From assembly GCA_003233545.1 (NCBI GenBank), contig QILZ01000094.1:1-11744 (forward strand): a stretch of DNA of 11,744 nt. Reading direction: 5' to 3'. Position 1 is the stretch's first letter. Each line of letters starts with the position of its first letter. Shown one piece after another: positions 1 to 6,720 of this stretch. The DNA is from Spirochaetales bacterium (lineage in GTDB: Bacteria > Spirochaetota > Spirochaetia > SZUA-6). The notes below the pieces were generated by a model. That model did not search any database. It was not told the DNA's origin and was given only the letters and a program-made list of their open reading frames with translations. A program made the position numbers and the translations under genes.

Positions 1-709
1 CGTACTCTCCTATAAGATTCTGAAGAGCGACGGGAATAGTTTTTACATGTGTTCCCGTAAGTATGGCAGCATAGAGAAATTCATTCCATGCAGTAATAAA
101 GATATAGATACCGGTTGCCGCTATACCGGGCATTGCAATCGGAATAATGACACGGGTCATAGCAGTAAACCTGGTACATCCGTCCACCTGTGCCGATTCG
201 TCTAATTCTCTCGGGATAGCATTAAAAAAACCTGTCATCATCCAGGTCGAGAAGGGTATTGTAAAAGTGGAATATGCAATAATGAGTGCAAAATGGGTAT
301 CCAGTGCATGTAAAAACCTCATGATAACAAAGAGAGGTATAAGGAGCAGAACTATTGGAAACATATTGATTACGAGAAACTGCACAAGCAGAAAATTTCT
401 TCCGAAAAATTTAAATCGTGAAAAACTGTAGCTTGCAGTTACACTTATACCCAATCCAAGGATCATGGTGGAAAATGCAACTATAAGGCTGTCTTTTATA
501 TTGGATGTAAAATTAATTTTACTGAATATCCGGATATAATTCTCTGTTGTCGGATGTTCGGGAAAATAATGAAACACCTTTGTATAGAGATCTTTCTCCG
601 GGGTCAGCGAGGATATAAACATCCATATATAGGGAGCGATCGCGAAAAGAACAATTATCAGCAGGGGGATATGCAGGGTAAATAACCCTTTAACAATTCT
701 CCTTCTCAT
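1..709 (-). CDS. CUT1-type sugar ABC permease (MalG/UgpE-like), 3' end cut by window
   Basis: Inner-membrane permease subunit of a carbohydrate importer, second of a MalF/MalG-like pair. I translated it by hand from the ATG at 709-707; 236 residues are visible and the frame stays open to the window edge, so the C-terminal part (typically about 40 residues) is missing. It begins MRRRIVKGLF, a basic cytoplasmic N-terminus before a first membrane helix (about 8-33). The EAA loop that docks on the ATPase is at about 168-190 (ELDESAQVDG, then VIIP). The stretch ITAWNEFLYA at about 205-214 is typical of MalG-type CUT1 permeases. The start overlaps the stop of the preceding permease gene by four bases (ATGA), implying translational coupling. 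Substrate unknown. Further operon genes probably lie beyond position 1. Confidence 0.93.
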   Translation of the reverse strand, partial: MRRRIVKGLFTLHIPLLIIVLFAIAPYIWMFISSLTPEKDLYTKVFHYFPEHPTTENYIRIFSKINFTSNIKDSLIVAFSTMILGLGISVTASYSFSRFKFFGRNFLLVQFLVINMFPIVLLLIPLFVIMRFLHALDTHFALIIAYSTFTIPFSTWMMTGFFNAIPRELDESAQVDGCTRFTAMTRVIIPIAMPGIAATGIYIFITAWNEFLYAAILTGTHVKTIPVALQNLIGEY

Positions 710-1590
710 TCCATACTCCCTTGAGATTTTAAAACCTTAAAAACATAACCTGCTACCACTGCAACGAGGAAGAAGGTAAGAAAGATTGCAAGCGTGGAGG
801 CATAACCGAAATCCATAAACTTGTACGCTTTTATAAAGGAATACAGAGGAAGGGTGTAAGTGCTGTAACCCGGCCCGCCTCCCGTCATTACATAGATAAC
901 ATCCATCGAATTCGCCACCCAGATAATCCTTAAAAGTATCGATGTAAACAGTATGGGAATAAGCATGGGAAGAGTGATCTTTGTAAATCTCTGCAGGGAA
1001 GTGGCCCCGTCCACTTCGGCAGCTTCGTAGAGGGAACCCGGAATTGCCTGCAACCCGGCAAGAATCATAATGGAAAAAAAGGGAAACCCCTGCCACATCA
1101 GCGCAACCATAACAGAACCGAGGGCGGTCGAATTATTGGCCAGCCAGGGGAAATATTCTTTTAAAATACCCACCCTTACAAGCAGGTCGTTTATTACCCC
1201 GCTGTTTCCGTCGTACATCCATCGCCACATCAGGGCGGTTATAACACTCGGGGTTACCCAGGGGATTAGAATTAAAGAACGGGCAATTCCCCGCCACCAG
1301 AAATTACGATTTAAAAGAAGCGCCGTTACAAAACCAAGGATTAACTGCAGCGAAACAGTACCGGTAACCCAGATAACAGTATTCTTTAACGATATCCAAA
1401 ATACCGGATCCCTTAAGGCTTTTATATAATTGGAAAGAAAAACAAACTTATAATCTTTAGGCTTCCATATAACATAATTAAACAGACTCATAACCGAAGT
1501 CTCTATAATCGGAATAAACACGATAAATACCGTAATAATTACGGCAGGAGTTACCAATACATATGGAAATAGTAATCTTTTTGAATTCAT
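706..1590 (-). CDS. CUT1-type sugar ABC permease (MalF/UgpA-like)
   Basis: Inner-membrane permease subunit, 294 residues, the usual full length for short MalF/UgpA-type proteins. A hydrophobic helix at about 9-33 is followed by a periplasmic segment and further helices. The EAA loop is at 188-208 (YEAAEVDGATS, ending ITLP). The MDVIYVMTGGGP stretch at 229-240 and the FGYASTLAIF stretch at 261-270 are hallmarks of CUT1 permeases. The ATG at 1590 is preceded by only a weak Shine-Dalgarno sequence (AAGG about seven bases upstream). Its stop overlaps the next permease start (ATGA). It lies 75 bp downstream of the binding-protein gene, separated by a strong hairpin, so it is probably made in smaller amounts than the binding protein. 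The family is clear; the sugar is not. Confidence 0.95.
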   Translation of the reverse strand: MNSKRLLFPYVLVTPAVIITVFIVFIPIIETSVMSLFNYVIWKPKDYKFVFLSNYIKALRDPVFWISLKNTVIWVTGTVSLQLILGFVTALLLNRNFWWRGIARSLILIPWVTPSVITALMWRWMYDGNSGVINDLLVRVGILKEYFPWLANNSTALGSVMVALMWQGFPFFSIMILAGLQAIPGSLYEAAEVDGATSLQRFTKITLPMLIPILFTSILLRIIWVANSMDVIYVMTGGGPGYSTYTLPLYSFIKAYKFMDFGYASTLAIFLTFFLVAVVAGYVFKVLKSQGSME

Positions 1591-1637
1591 ACTGCCTTTT
1601 ATTTTATACTGTTAACTCAATCCATCGGAAATAAGCA

Positions 1638-1658
1638 GGCCGCCTTTATAAGGCGGCC
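1638..1658 (-). promoter_or_regulatory. Intercistronic hairpin between binding-protein and permease genes
   Basis: A perfect inverted repeat has nine-base arms (GGCCGCCTT and AAGGCGGCC) and a three-base centre. It lies eight bases after the binding-protein stop and 48 bases before the permease start. No U-run follows on the transcribed minus strand, so it is not a canonical terminator. In mal-type operons such hairpins commonly protect the 3' end of the binding-protein mRNA and lower permease expression; that role is inferred here. Confidence 0.7.
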
Positions 1659-1665
1659 GTAGATA

Positions 1666-2910
1666 TTATTTTCCCGAGAAAAGTTTGGCAAAGGTTTCCA
1701 TCATTTCCTTACTGGATATTTCGCCGTTAAAAGCTCTCTGCATTGTTGTAGGCCAGACGGACTCTACAAACTCCGCTGTCTGAGGTAAAGCAGGAAGCAC
1801 ATGAGCAAAATCTGCAGAATCTATTGTTGCTTTTAAGAACCTGTTCGATTTGGCTTCCGATGTTTCGCCATTGCTCTTGTTAACGGATACCTGTCCGCTT
1901 GCCTTCTGCCAGACTGCATTGTTTTCCGCAGTGGCAAGAAATGCGACCCATTTAAATGCGGCATCCTTATATTTCGAAGCGGAAAAGACACCATTCTCTT
2001 CGTCACCGAAAGATGTCCAGTATCTCTCTGTTCCCTTTGGTACCGGAGCTGCTGAAATCTTATCACCTAATGCCGCTTCCATTGTCTTTGAACTTCCGAT
2101 ATGGTGAATCGTCATAGCGGTTTTGCCGGATTTCATATTTGCAATAATCTCTTTAAATCCGTCGTTAGGTGTTGTCGGAGGAGATACTTTGTACTTCCGG
2201 TACAGATCGATATACCACTGGTTTGCTGCAACCGCTTCGGAAGTTACAAGCCCTGAGCTGCCGTCGGGGAGAAAGAATCTTGCACCGCTGGACAGAACAA
2301 ATGTGCCCCACCAGTCGTGTCCGCCCCGTGCTCCGCGGATACCGAAACCGTATTGATCTATTTTCCCGTCGCCGTTTGTGTCCCGGGTCAGCTTTCTTGC
2401 AAGTGTTAGAAATTCCGCACGTGTCTTTGCCGGTACAAGGCCCATGTCTTTAAAGATGTCTGTACGATAGTACATGTAGAGTATTACCATCTGCAGGGGC
2501 ATAAGGTACTGTTTGCCGTCCTTATAGCGGGTTAACTTCCACACATTATCATATATATCATCTTTCCCTGACCAGTTATTGATATAATCATCCAATGGAG
2601 TAAGTGCACCCATCTCAATAAGCTGCGGCTGCCACCAGAGTTTTACCTGGGAAACATCGGGAGGGGACCCCGCAGCAATAGCCGTAAGCAGTTTCTGGTT
2701 ATACGCACCCCATGCTATGGATTCCGGCGTAATTTTGATACCCGGATTTTCCTTTTCGAATTTCTGTACAAGCGGCGTCACCGCACTTTCCGGATTATCA
2801 AAATGGTACCAGAACCGCACATTCGCCGATTTGGTTTCCTTCTGTCCTGCTGCAAATGATGCCGCGGACAGAAGAACCATCATTAAGATGATGATTATAG
2901 ATTTTTTCAT
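1666..2910 (-). CDS. Family-1 extracellular solute-binding protein of a CUT1 sugar importer
   Basis: Periplasmic binding protein that captures the substrate and delivers it to the two permeases encoded downstream; 414 residues, a normal length. The signal peptide is residues 1-20 (MKKS, hydrophobic core, SAASFA) with likely cleavage before AGQKE. There is no lipobox cysteine, so it should be a soluble periplasmic protein, in the style of spirochaetal binding proteins. The mature part opens with VRFWYHFDNPES, followed by LVQKFEKENPGIKI (47-60) and AIAAGSPPDV (78-87), all typical of family-1 (MalE/UgpB-like) proteins, as is DTNGDGKIDQYGFG at 177-190. The ATG at 2910 has an ideal AAGGAGG six bases upstream. 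The gene sits 21 bp after the GntR stop and is flanked by hairpins on both sides. The ligand is probably a mono- or oligosaccharide or a sugar derivative. Confidence 0.94.
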   Translation of the reverse strand: MKKSIIIILMMVLLSAASFAAGQKETKSANVRFWYHFDNPESAVTPLVQKFEKENPGIKITPESIAWGAYNQKLLTAIAAGSPPDVSQVKLWWQPQLIEMGALTPLDDYINNWSGKDDIYDNVWKLTRYKDGKQYLMPLQMVILYMYYRTDIFKDMGLVPAKTRAEFLTLARKLTRDTNGDGKIDQYGFGIRGARGGHDWWGTFVLSSGARFFLPDGSSGLVTSEAVAANQWYIDLYRKYKVSPPTTPNDGFKEIIANMKSGKTAMTIHHIGSSKTMEAALGDKISAAPVPKGTERYWTSFGDEENGVFSASKYKDAAFKWVAFLATAENNAVWQKASGQVSVNKSNGETSEAKSNRFLKATIDSADFAHVLPALPQTAEFVESVWPTTMQRAFNGEISSKEMMETFAKLFSGK

Positions 2911-2916
2911 AAAAAA

Positions 2917-2923
2917 CCTCCTT
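2917..2923 (-). promoter_or_regulatory. Strong ribosome binding site of the first binding-protein gene
   Basis: AAGGAGG on the minus strand ends seven bases before the ATG. It is a full match to the Shine-Dalgarno core and fixes the start. The other genes of this operon have much weaker sites, which fits high expression of the binding protein relative to the regulator and permeases. Confidence 0.85.
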
Positions 2924-2931
2924 GGGGTATT

Positions 2932-3687
2932 TTAAACACTCCTGCGAGTGTTTTTGTTTTTCCTTAAATGAGCGATACGTCTTTCACGGGCTTTTGCCAT
3001 GTGTTCTTTCATAGCAGAGACAGCCCTTTCCGGCTCTTTCAGCCTGATTCCCTCTATTATTTTCTCATGCTCGATCAGGGTTAACTGTTCTCTTGCAATG
3101 GAAACTTCGATCTCCTTTCTCGAAAGGGCAATAATGTCCGGGATAATAAGCCCTATAAGAGAACCTAAGACCTTGTTTTTAGAAGCTTCGGCAATTTTAA
3201 GATGAAAAAGGTGATCCTCTTCCAGGCCGGACCTGCCTGCTTCGATTTCGTTTATAAAATCAGTATGAGTCTTTACAATACCATCCAGATCATTTTCGGT
3301 GGCCCTCTCCGCAGCGAGGCGTGCGGATTGAATTTCGAGAATCGCTCTTACCTCCATTAATGATTCGAAATCAGTTCCTTCTATATTCAGAATATTGGTA
3401 ATTAAGCCTTCGAGCGCTTTAACTCCGAGACTGGCGACAATAGTTCCTTTCTGGGGCAGTGTTTTTAGAATTCCGTAAAACTCGAGTTTTTTAATTGCTT
3501 CACGGACATACCCCCGGCTTACACCGAAACGTTCCGATAATATCCTCTCGGAAGGAAGTTTTACTCCCGGCTTTAATTTTCCGGAAGATATAAGATTTTT
3601 AACCTGTGTAATAATAATATCAGGGGGTCTTTTTACTTCGATTTCCTTAAAAAACTCTATGTTATTATTTTTACTTTCCTGTTTCAT
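2932..3687 (-). CDS. GntR-family transcriptional regulator, FadR/FCD subfamily
   Basis: DNA-binding regulator of 251 residues. The N-terminal winged helix-turn-helix spans about 21-86, with the family signature KLKPGVKLPSERILSERFGVSRGYVREAI (in two parts, 37-51 and 52-65) and the wing LPQKGTIV (77-84). The C-terminal FCD effector domain spans about 108-233. EVRAILEIQSARLAAE (112-127), EDHLFHLKIAEASKN (157-171) and the late helix containing EH207 and EH229 are in family positions. His162, His207 and His229 match the metal-binding histidines of FCD proteins, whose ligands are usually small carboxylic acids or sugar acids. It is the first gene of its transporter operon and is divergent from the split transketolase, so it probably regulates both. 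The ribosome site is weak (AGAGA). The effector cannot be told from sequence. Confidence 0.93.
   Translation of the reverse strand: MKQESKNNNIEFFKEIEVKRPPDIIITQVKNLISSGKLKPGVKLPSERILSERFGVSRGYVREAIKKLEFYGILKTLPQKGTIVASLGVKALEGLITNILNIEGTDFESLMEVRAILEIQSARLAAERATENDLDGIVKTHTDFINEIEAGRSGLEEDHLFHLKIAEASKNKVLGSLIGLIIPDIIALSRKEIEVSIAREQLTLIEHEKIIEGIRLKEPERAVSAMKEHMAKARERRIAHLRKNKNTRRSV
2934..2953 (-). promoter_or_regulatory. Hairpin overlapping the GntR stop, just upstream of the binding-protein RBS
   Basis: An inverted repeat has eight-base arms (AAACACTC and GAGTGTTT) and a four-base loop. It covers the last codons and stop of the GntR gene and lies ten bases upstream of the binding-protein Shine-Dalgarno. 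On the minus strand it is followed by AAAATACC rather than a U-run, so it is not a terminator of that operon. It may instead define a stable 5' end of a processed binding-protein mRNA. The structure is seen; the role is inferred. Confidence 0.5.
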
Positions 3688-3772
3688 TTTATAAGGTTCT
3701 CTCTGATAAATATCAGTTTTTTTACTCCTGTTAAAATTGTTTAAAATCCGCTTAAAATATTCGAATTACTGG

Positions 3773-3802
3773 TTGACATACAACTGGTTAACCAGATATA
3801 TT
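3773..3802 (+). promoter_or_regulatory. Sigma70-type promoter of the split transketolase genes
   Basis: The -35 TTGACA (3773-3778) is a perfect match. After an 18-base spacer, the -10 TATATT (3797-3802) matches five of six. Predicted transcription start is near 3809, giving a leader of about 50 bases. The spacer holds a perfect palindrome, so the promoter is probably repressible. No equally convincing promoter was found for the divergent GntR operon in the same 173-bp region. Confidence 0.75.
3784..3795. promoter_or_regulatory. Palindromic operator, probable GntR (FadR-type) site
   Basis: CTGGTTAACCAG is a perfect 12-bp palindrome lying wholly between the -35 and -10 of the transketolase promoter. 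Its core TGGT-TA-ACCA has the form used by FadR-subfamily GntR regulators (for example UxuR/ExuR TGGT-AT-ACCA). A half-site copy, ACTGGTT, is at 3768-3774, exactly 15 bp upstream of the same bases at 3783-3789. Binding here would block the plus-strand promoter and probably also affect the divergent GntR operon. Confidence 0.65.
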
Positions 3803-3810
3803 CAGCATAT

Positions 3811-3829
3811 CATACCTCGTTAGAGTATG
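3811..3829 (+). promoter_or_regulatory. 5'-terminal leader hairpin of the transketolase transcript
   Basis: CATA-(C)-CTC-GTTA-GAG-TATG can fold into a seven-pair stem with one bulged C. It starts one or two bases after the predicted transcription start. It is followed by GCAAG, seven Ts (3834-3840) and nine As (3841-3849). It may be an mRNA-stabilising 5' end, a weak attenuator, or a second operator dyad. The stem is short, so function is uncertain. Confidence 0.3.
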
Positions 3830-3860
3830 CAAGTTTTTTTAAAAAAAAAGAGAAAAATCA

Positions 3861-4709
3861 ATGGAAAAAAAATTAACACTTAAGGAACTTGAAAGAACTG
3901 CATGGGAGCTCAGATTAAAAGCACTTAAGATGGTATTTCATGCAAAATCCGGACATCTCGGAGGTTCTTTTTCAGCGGCGGAAATATTGACCACGCTGTA
4001 CCTCCATTCTGCGGTTCTCGATTCCGATAATCCGGATTGGGGTGCAAGAGACCGTATTTACATCTCAAAGGGACACTGTGCACCTATATACTACCCGGTA
4101 CTTGCAAAATCAGGATACTTCCCCGAAGACGAACTTTTTACCCTTCGAAAAATGGGAAGCAGACTTCAGGGGCACCCTGATAAGAACAGGCTTCCCGGGG
4201 TGGAAATGTCATCCGGCCCGTTAGGATTAGGAGCTTCGGTTTCGGTCGGTACTGCGTTAGGGTTGCGTCAGCAGAATTCCGATTCGCGGGTTTACTGTCT
4301 TTTAGGTGATGGTGAAACACAGGAAGGGGTAGTCTGGGAAGCTGCCATGACTGCAGCTAAGTACGGATTGGGCAACCTTATTTTTATTCTCGATTATAAT
4401 CGTTACCAGCTAAGCGGAAGCGTCGAATCTGTACAGCCGATCGAACCGGTTGCGGATAAATGGAAAAGTTTCGGCTGGAGAACAGTATCGATAAATGGTC
4501 ATAGCGTCAGGGAAATTGCAGAGGCCTTTTCGATTGTGAAAAGAGGAGATACTGTAAATCTCCCCCTTATTATTATTGCGAATACGGTTAAGGGAAAGGG
4601 AGTATCTTTTATGGAAAACACGAGCGCATGGCACGGGAAAGTACCGTCTGATACGGAAATGGTACTCGCTATTAAAGAAATATCAGCACATTTAACGAAT
4701 AAATCATAA
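3861..4709 (+). CDS. Transketolase, N-terminal (thiamine diphosphate-binding) subunit
   Basis: One half of a two-gene transketolase, which transfers a two-carbon ketol unit between sugar phosphates in the cytoplasm using thiamine diphosphate and Mg2+. It has 282 residues, the usual size of stand-alone N-subunits. SGHLGGSFSAAE (30-41) and SKGH (69-72) are active-site histidine segments. GSRLQGHPD (99-107) and PGVEMSSGPLGLG (112-124) are family blocks. The cofactor motif runs from GDGETQEG (149-156) to LDYNRYQLSG (177-186). WHGK (257-260) matches a conserved substrate-side His segment. The ATG follows an A-rich leader with only a weak AAAGAGA site. It is the first gene after the GntR-palindrome promoter and is 38 bp from its partner. 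It could serve ordinary pentose phosphate metabolism, but the context suggests a dedicated pathway. Confidence 0.95.
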   Translation: MEKKLTLKELERTAWELRLKALKMVFHAKSGHLGGSFSAAEILTTLYLHSAVLDSDNPDWGARDRIYISKGHCAPIYYPVLAKSGYFPEDELFTLRKMGSRLQGHPDKNRLPGVEMSSGPLGLGASVSVGTALGLRQQNSDSRVYCLLGDGETQEGVVWEAAMTAAKYGLGNLIFILDYNRYQLSGSVESVQPIEPVADKWKSFGWRTVSINGHSVREIAEAFSIVKRGDTVNLPLIIIANTVKGKGVSFMENTSAWHGKVPSDTEMVLAIKEISAHLTNKS

Positions 4710-4713
4710 ACTG

Positions 4714-4723
4714 CGGTTAACCG
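4714..4723. promoter_or_regulatory. Second GGTTAACC palindrome between the transketolase subunit genes
   Basis: CGGTTAACCG is a perfect 10-bp palindrome sharing the GGTTAACC core of the promoter operator, centred about 929 bp downstream of it. It is in the 38-bp gap just upstream of the C-subunit ribosome site. It could be an auxiliary GntR site or chance; the outer bases differ (C/G instead of T/A). Confidence 0.3.
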
Positions 4724-4734
4724 GAAAAACAATC

Positions 4735-4740
4735 GGAGGA
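4735..4740 (+). promoter_or_regulatory. Ribosome binding site of the transketolase C-subunit gene
   Basis: GGAGGA ends seven bases before the ATG at 4748. It fixes the start and allows independent translation of the second subunit, better than the weak site of the first. Confidence 0.8.
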
Positions 4741-4747
4741 ACGATAG

Positions 4748-5704
4748 ATGAAAAACAATAACCCCAAGCAGCTCAGGTTTGCATACGGAGAAGCACTTGC
4801 AGAACTCGGAGAAAGCAACCCCAAAATTGTAGTTGTCGATGCGGATATGGCAGAAGGAACAAGAACGATCGATTTTAAACGAAAATTTCCGGAACGTTTC
4901 TACGATGTGGGAATTGCGGAACAGAACCTTGTCGGCGTGGGAGTGGGCTTAAGCCTTACGGGTCTAATTCCCTTTATCAATACATTTGCCTGGCTTATAT
5001 CATGGCGTGCAGGAGACCCGGTAAGGACCCTCGTAGCATATGCAAAAACAAATGTGAAGCTTATCGGAGGTTACGGAGGATTCTCCGGACCGATGGACGG
5101 TGCGACGCATGAATCAATTGCCGATATCTCCGTAATGCGTTCTCTGCCCGGATTGGCCGTAATCTCTGCAAGCGATCACGAACAGGTTAAATCCATTCTA
5201 ACAGTAATTGCAGACTATGACGGTCCTGTTTATCTGCGTTTAAGCAGGGCCGAAGTAATAAACTTTCATGACAGCAGTCAGCAATTTAAGCTGGGTAAAG
5301 GAATACTGATCAAAGACGGGAATGATATAACATTGATAGGCACCGGTACAATCATGTCGAGAGTCCTTAAAGCGGCAACCGTATTACAGTCGGAAGAAAT
5401 AAATGCTGCCGTCGTGGAAATTCCTACTATCAAACCCCTGGATAAAGAACTTATTATTACCATGGCAGACAAAACCGGTTCCGTGGTTACCTGCGAGGAA
5501 AATAATATTATCGGCGGCCTCGGCTCTGCGGTTGCAGAAGTATTATCAGAAAATCTTCCCGTACCTGTTGTCAGAATAGGTATCCGCGATTGTTTCGGGG
5601 AAACGGGGCCTTATGATAAGCTTCTCGATAAGTACGAAATGGGAGTAAAGGACATCGTGGAGGCCGCAAAGAAGGCAATGCGGATCAGCAGGACTCTCGG
5701 ATAA
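4748..5704 (+). CDS. Transketolase, C-terminal (pyrimidine-binding plus C-domain) subunit
   Basis: Partner of the N-subunit; the pair together make a full transketolase active site at the subunit interface. It has 318 residues, normal for stand-alone C-subunits. The pyrimidine-binding domain occupies about 8-170 and carries VVDADMAEGTRT (29-40) and GIAEQN (55-60), whose Glu58 is the conserved residue that activates the cofactor aminopyrimidine. GYGGFSGPMDGATHESIAD (108-126) contains the conserved active-site His121, and VYLRLSR is at 161-167. The C-terminal transketolase domain follows, with IGTGTIM and a VVTCEEN...GGLGSAVAE block. The related pyruvate dehydrogenase and 1-deoxyxylulose 5-phosphate synthase families share this fold, but the split arrangement beside a GDG-type N-subunit fits transketolase. 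Its last 20 bp overlap the convergent LacI gene, leaving no room for a classical terminator. Confidence 0.95.
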   Translation: MKNNNPKQLRFAYGEALAELGESNPKIVVVDADMAEGTRTIDFKRKFPERFYDVGIAEQNLVGVGVGLSLTGLIPFINTFAWLISWRAGDPVRTLVAYAKTNVKLIGGYGGFSGPMDGATHESIADISVMRSLPGLAVISASDHEQVKSILTVIADYDGPVYLRLSRAEVINFHDSSQQFKLGKGILIKDGNDITLIGTGTIMSRVLKAATVLQSEEINAAVVEIPTIKPLDKELIITMADKTGSVVTCEENNIIGGLGSAVAEVLSENLPVPVVRIGIRDCFGETGPYDKLLDKYEMGVKDIVEAAKKAMRISRTLG

Positions 5705-6692
5705 TAAGCTGTGTGGGAAGAATAATTTTTAATTTTCTTAATATCGATCCTTCCAGCATGAGGATTATATTCTCCATTGCAATAGTACCCATTTCATAAA
5801 CAGGAGGTTTTACAGTAGTAAGCGGAGGAGAAAGATACTCGGAAAAGAAGGTATCATCGAACCCTGCAAGGGCAACATCTTCGGGCACATTAATATTATT
5901 CTCTTTTGCATACAGAAGGACACCCAGTGCCATCCGGTCGTTCGCTGCAAAAACCGCATCCACTTTATTACCTGGAAAAACGGTTTTTGCTATTTCATAC
6001 CCGCTTTCTTTAGAATAATCACCTTCTGCATGAATAACCGCACCAGGGTCCATTCCCTTTTCCGTTAATCCCAATTTAAAACCATAGGCCCGGTCATTCG
6101 AATCCACATTATTGGCAGGCCCTGAAATAAAAAGTATATTTTTATAATCATGCTTAACAAAATGATGAGCCATTTCTCTTGCTCCGCCGACATTATCGAT
6201 TTTAATGGAAGGATAATTCTGTCCGGAGATAGGATTACCAATAAGAATAAATGGAACATTATGCTTATCAAGCTTCCTGACTAATTCGATATCATCAGCC
6301 GGATCTTTCATGTTTCTTATAATAAATCCGTCGATCCTGTTTTCTTTAAGCAAATCCAGGGCAGCTCTTTTATAATCCTTTGTTCTTACAATAATGTAAT
6401 AATTCTTTTCGGATGCAACCTCCTCGATACCTCCCAATAACGTGGAGTAATAAGGCCGCCAGATTTCCGACAATAAAACTGCTATTGTTTTCGTTTTTCC
6501 GCCGGAGAGAGCACTTGCATTTGCATTCGGCTTATAACCAAGTTCCTTAATTGCCGATTCGATTTTTTCTGCAGTTAAAGGTTTTACATTACCTTCCTTA
6601 TTAATTACCCGTGATATCGTTGCCCTTGAATAGCCGCAGTATTTCGCGACGTCTTCAATTGTTATATTGTCTTTCGATTTGTCATTTATCAT
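5685..6692 (-). CDS. LacI-family transcriptional regulator
   Basis: Sugar-responsive DNA-binding regulator, 335 residues, full length. The N-terminal helix-turn-helix spans about 11-31 (TIEDVAKYCGYSRATISRVIN), followed by GNVKPLTAEKIESAIKELGY and a hinge helix NANASALSGGKT (56-67) in which Leu62 is the base-wedging leucine. The periplasmic-binding-protein-like effector domain covers the rest. AANDRMALG and VALAGFDDT are classic core blocks, and it ends in LPTQLIIRESC, the canonical family C-terminus. It therefore reaches its natural end despite overlapping the transketolase C-subunit gene tail to tail by 20 bp. It follows the second importer operon by 65 bp in the same direction with a possible promoter of its own. 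The CG-centred dyad at 11511-11550 is its most likely local target. The inducer is unknown. Confidence 0.95.
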   Translation of the reverse strand: MINDKSKDNITIEDVAKYCGYSRATISRVINKEGNVKPLTAEKIESAIKELGYKPNANASALSGGKTKTIAVLLSEIWRPYYSTLLGGIEEVASEKNYYIIVRTKDYKRAALDLLKENRIDGFIIRNMKDPADDIELVRKLDKHNVPFILIGNPISGQNYPSIKIDNVGGAREMAHHFVKHDYKNILFISGPANNVDSNDRAYGFKLGLTEKGMDPGAVIHAEGDYSKESGYEIAKTVFPGNKVDAVFAANDRMALGVLLYAKENNINVPEDVALAGFDDTFFSEYLSPPLTTVKPPVYEMGTIAMENIILMLEGSILRKLKIILPTQLIIRESC

Positions 6693-6720
6693 AACTGCTC
6701 AATTTTAAAATTATCCTTAT

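Noticed and set aside
147..431. Plus-strand open frame of 94 codons opposite the left-edge permease
   Set aside because: It is antisense to a clear CUT1 permease with EAA loop on the minus strand, and its protein has no recognisable features.
2946..2961. T-rich stretch after the 2934-2953 hairpin read on the plus strand as a terminator
   Set aside because: No plus-strand gene ends there. The T stretch is the complement of Lys/Asn codons (KNKN) at the GntR C-terminus, so it is more likely coding composition.
3703..3716. CTGATA-AA-TATCAG inverted repeat followed by seven Ts
   Set aside because: The stem is short and AT-rich, and no plus-strand transcript is expected to end there. It could be an extra site in the GntR leader, but there is too little to support a call.
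6701..6712. AATTTTAAAATT palindrome just upstream of the LacI gene as an autoregulatory operator
   Set aside because: It is pure AT with no central CG, unlike LacI-family sites, and such palindromes are expected by chance in AT-rich intergenic DNA.
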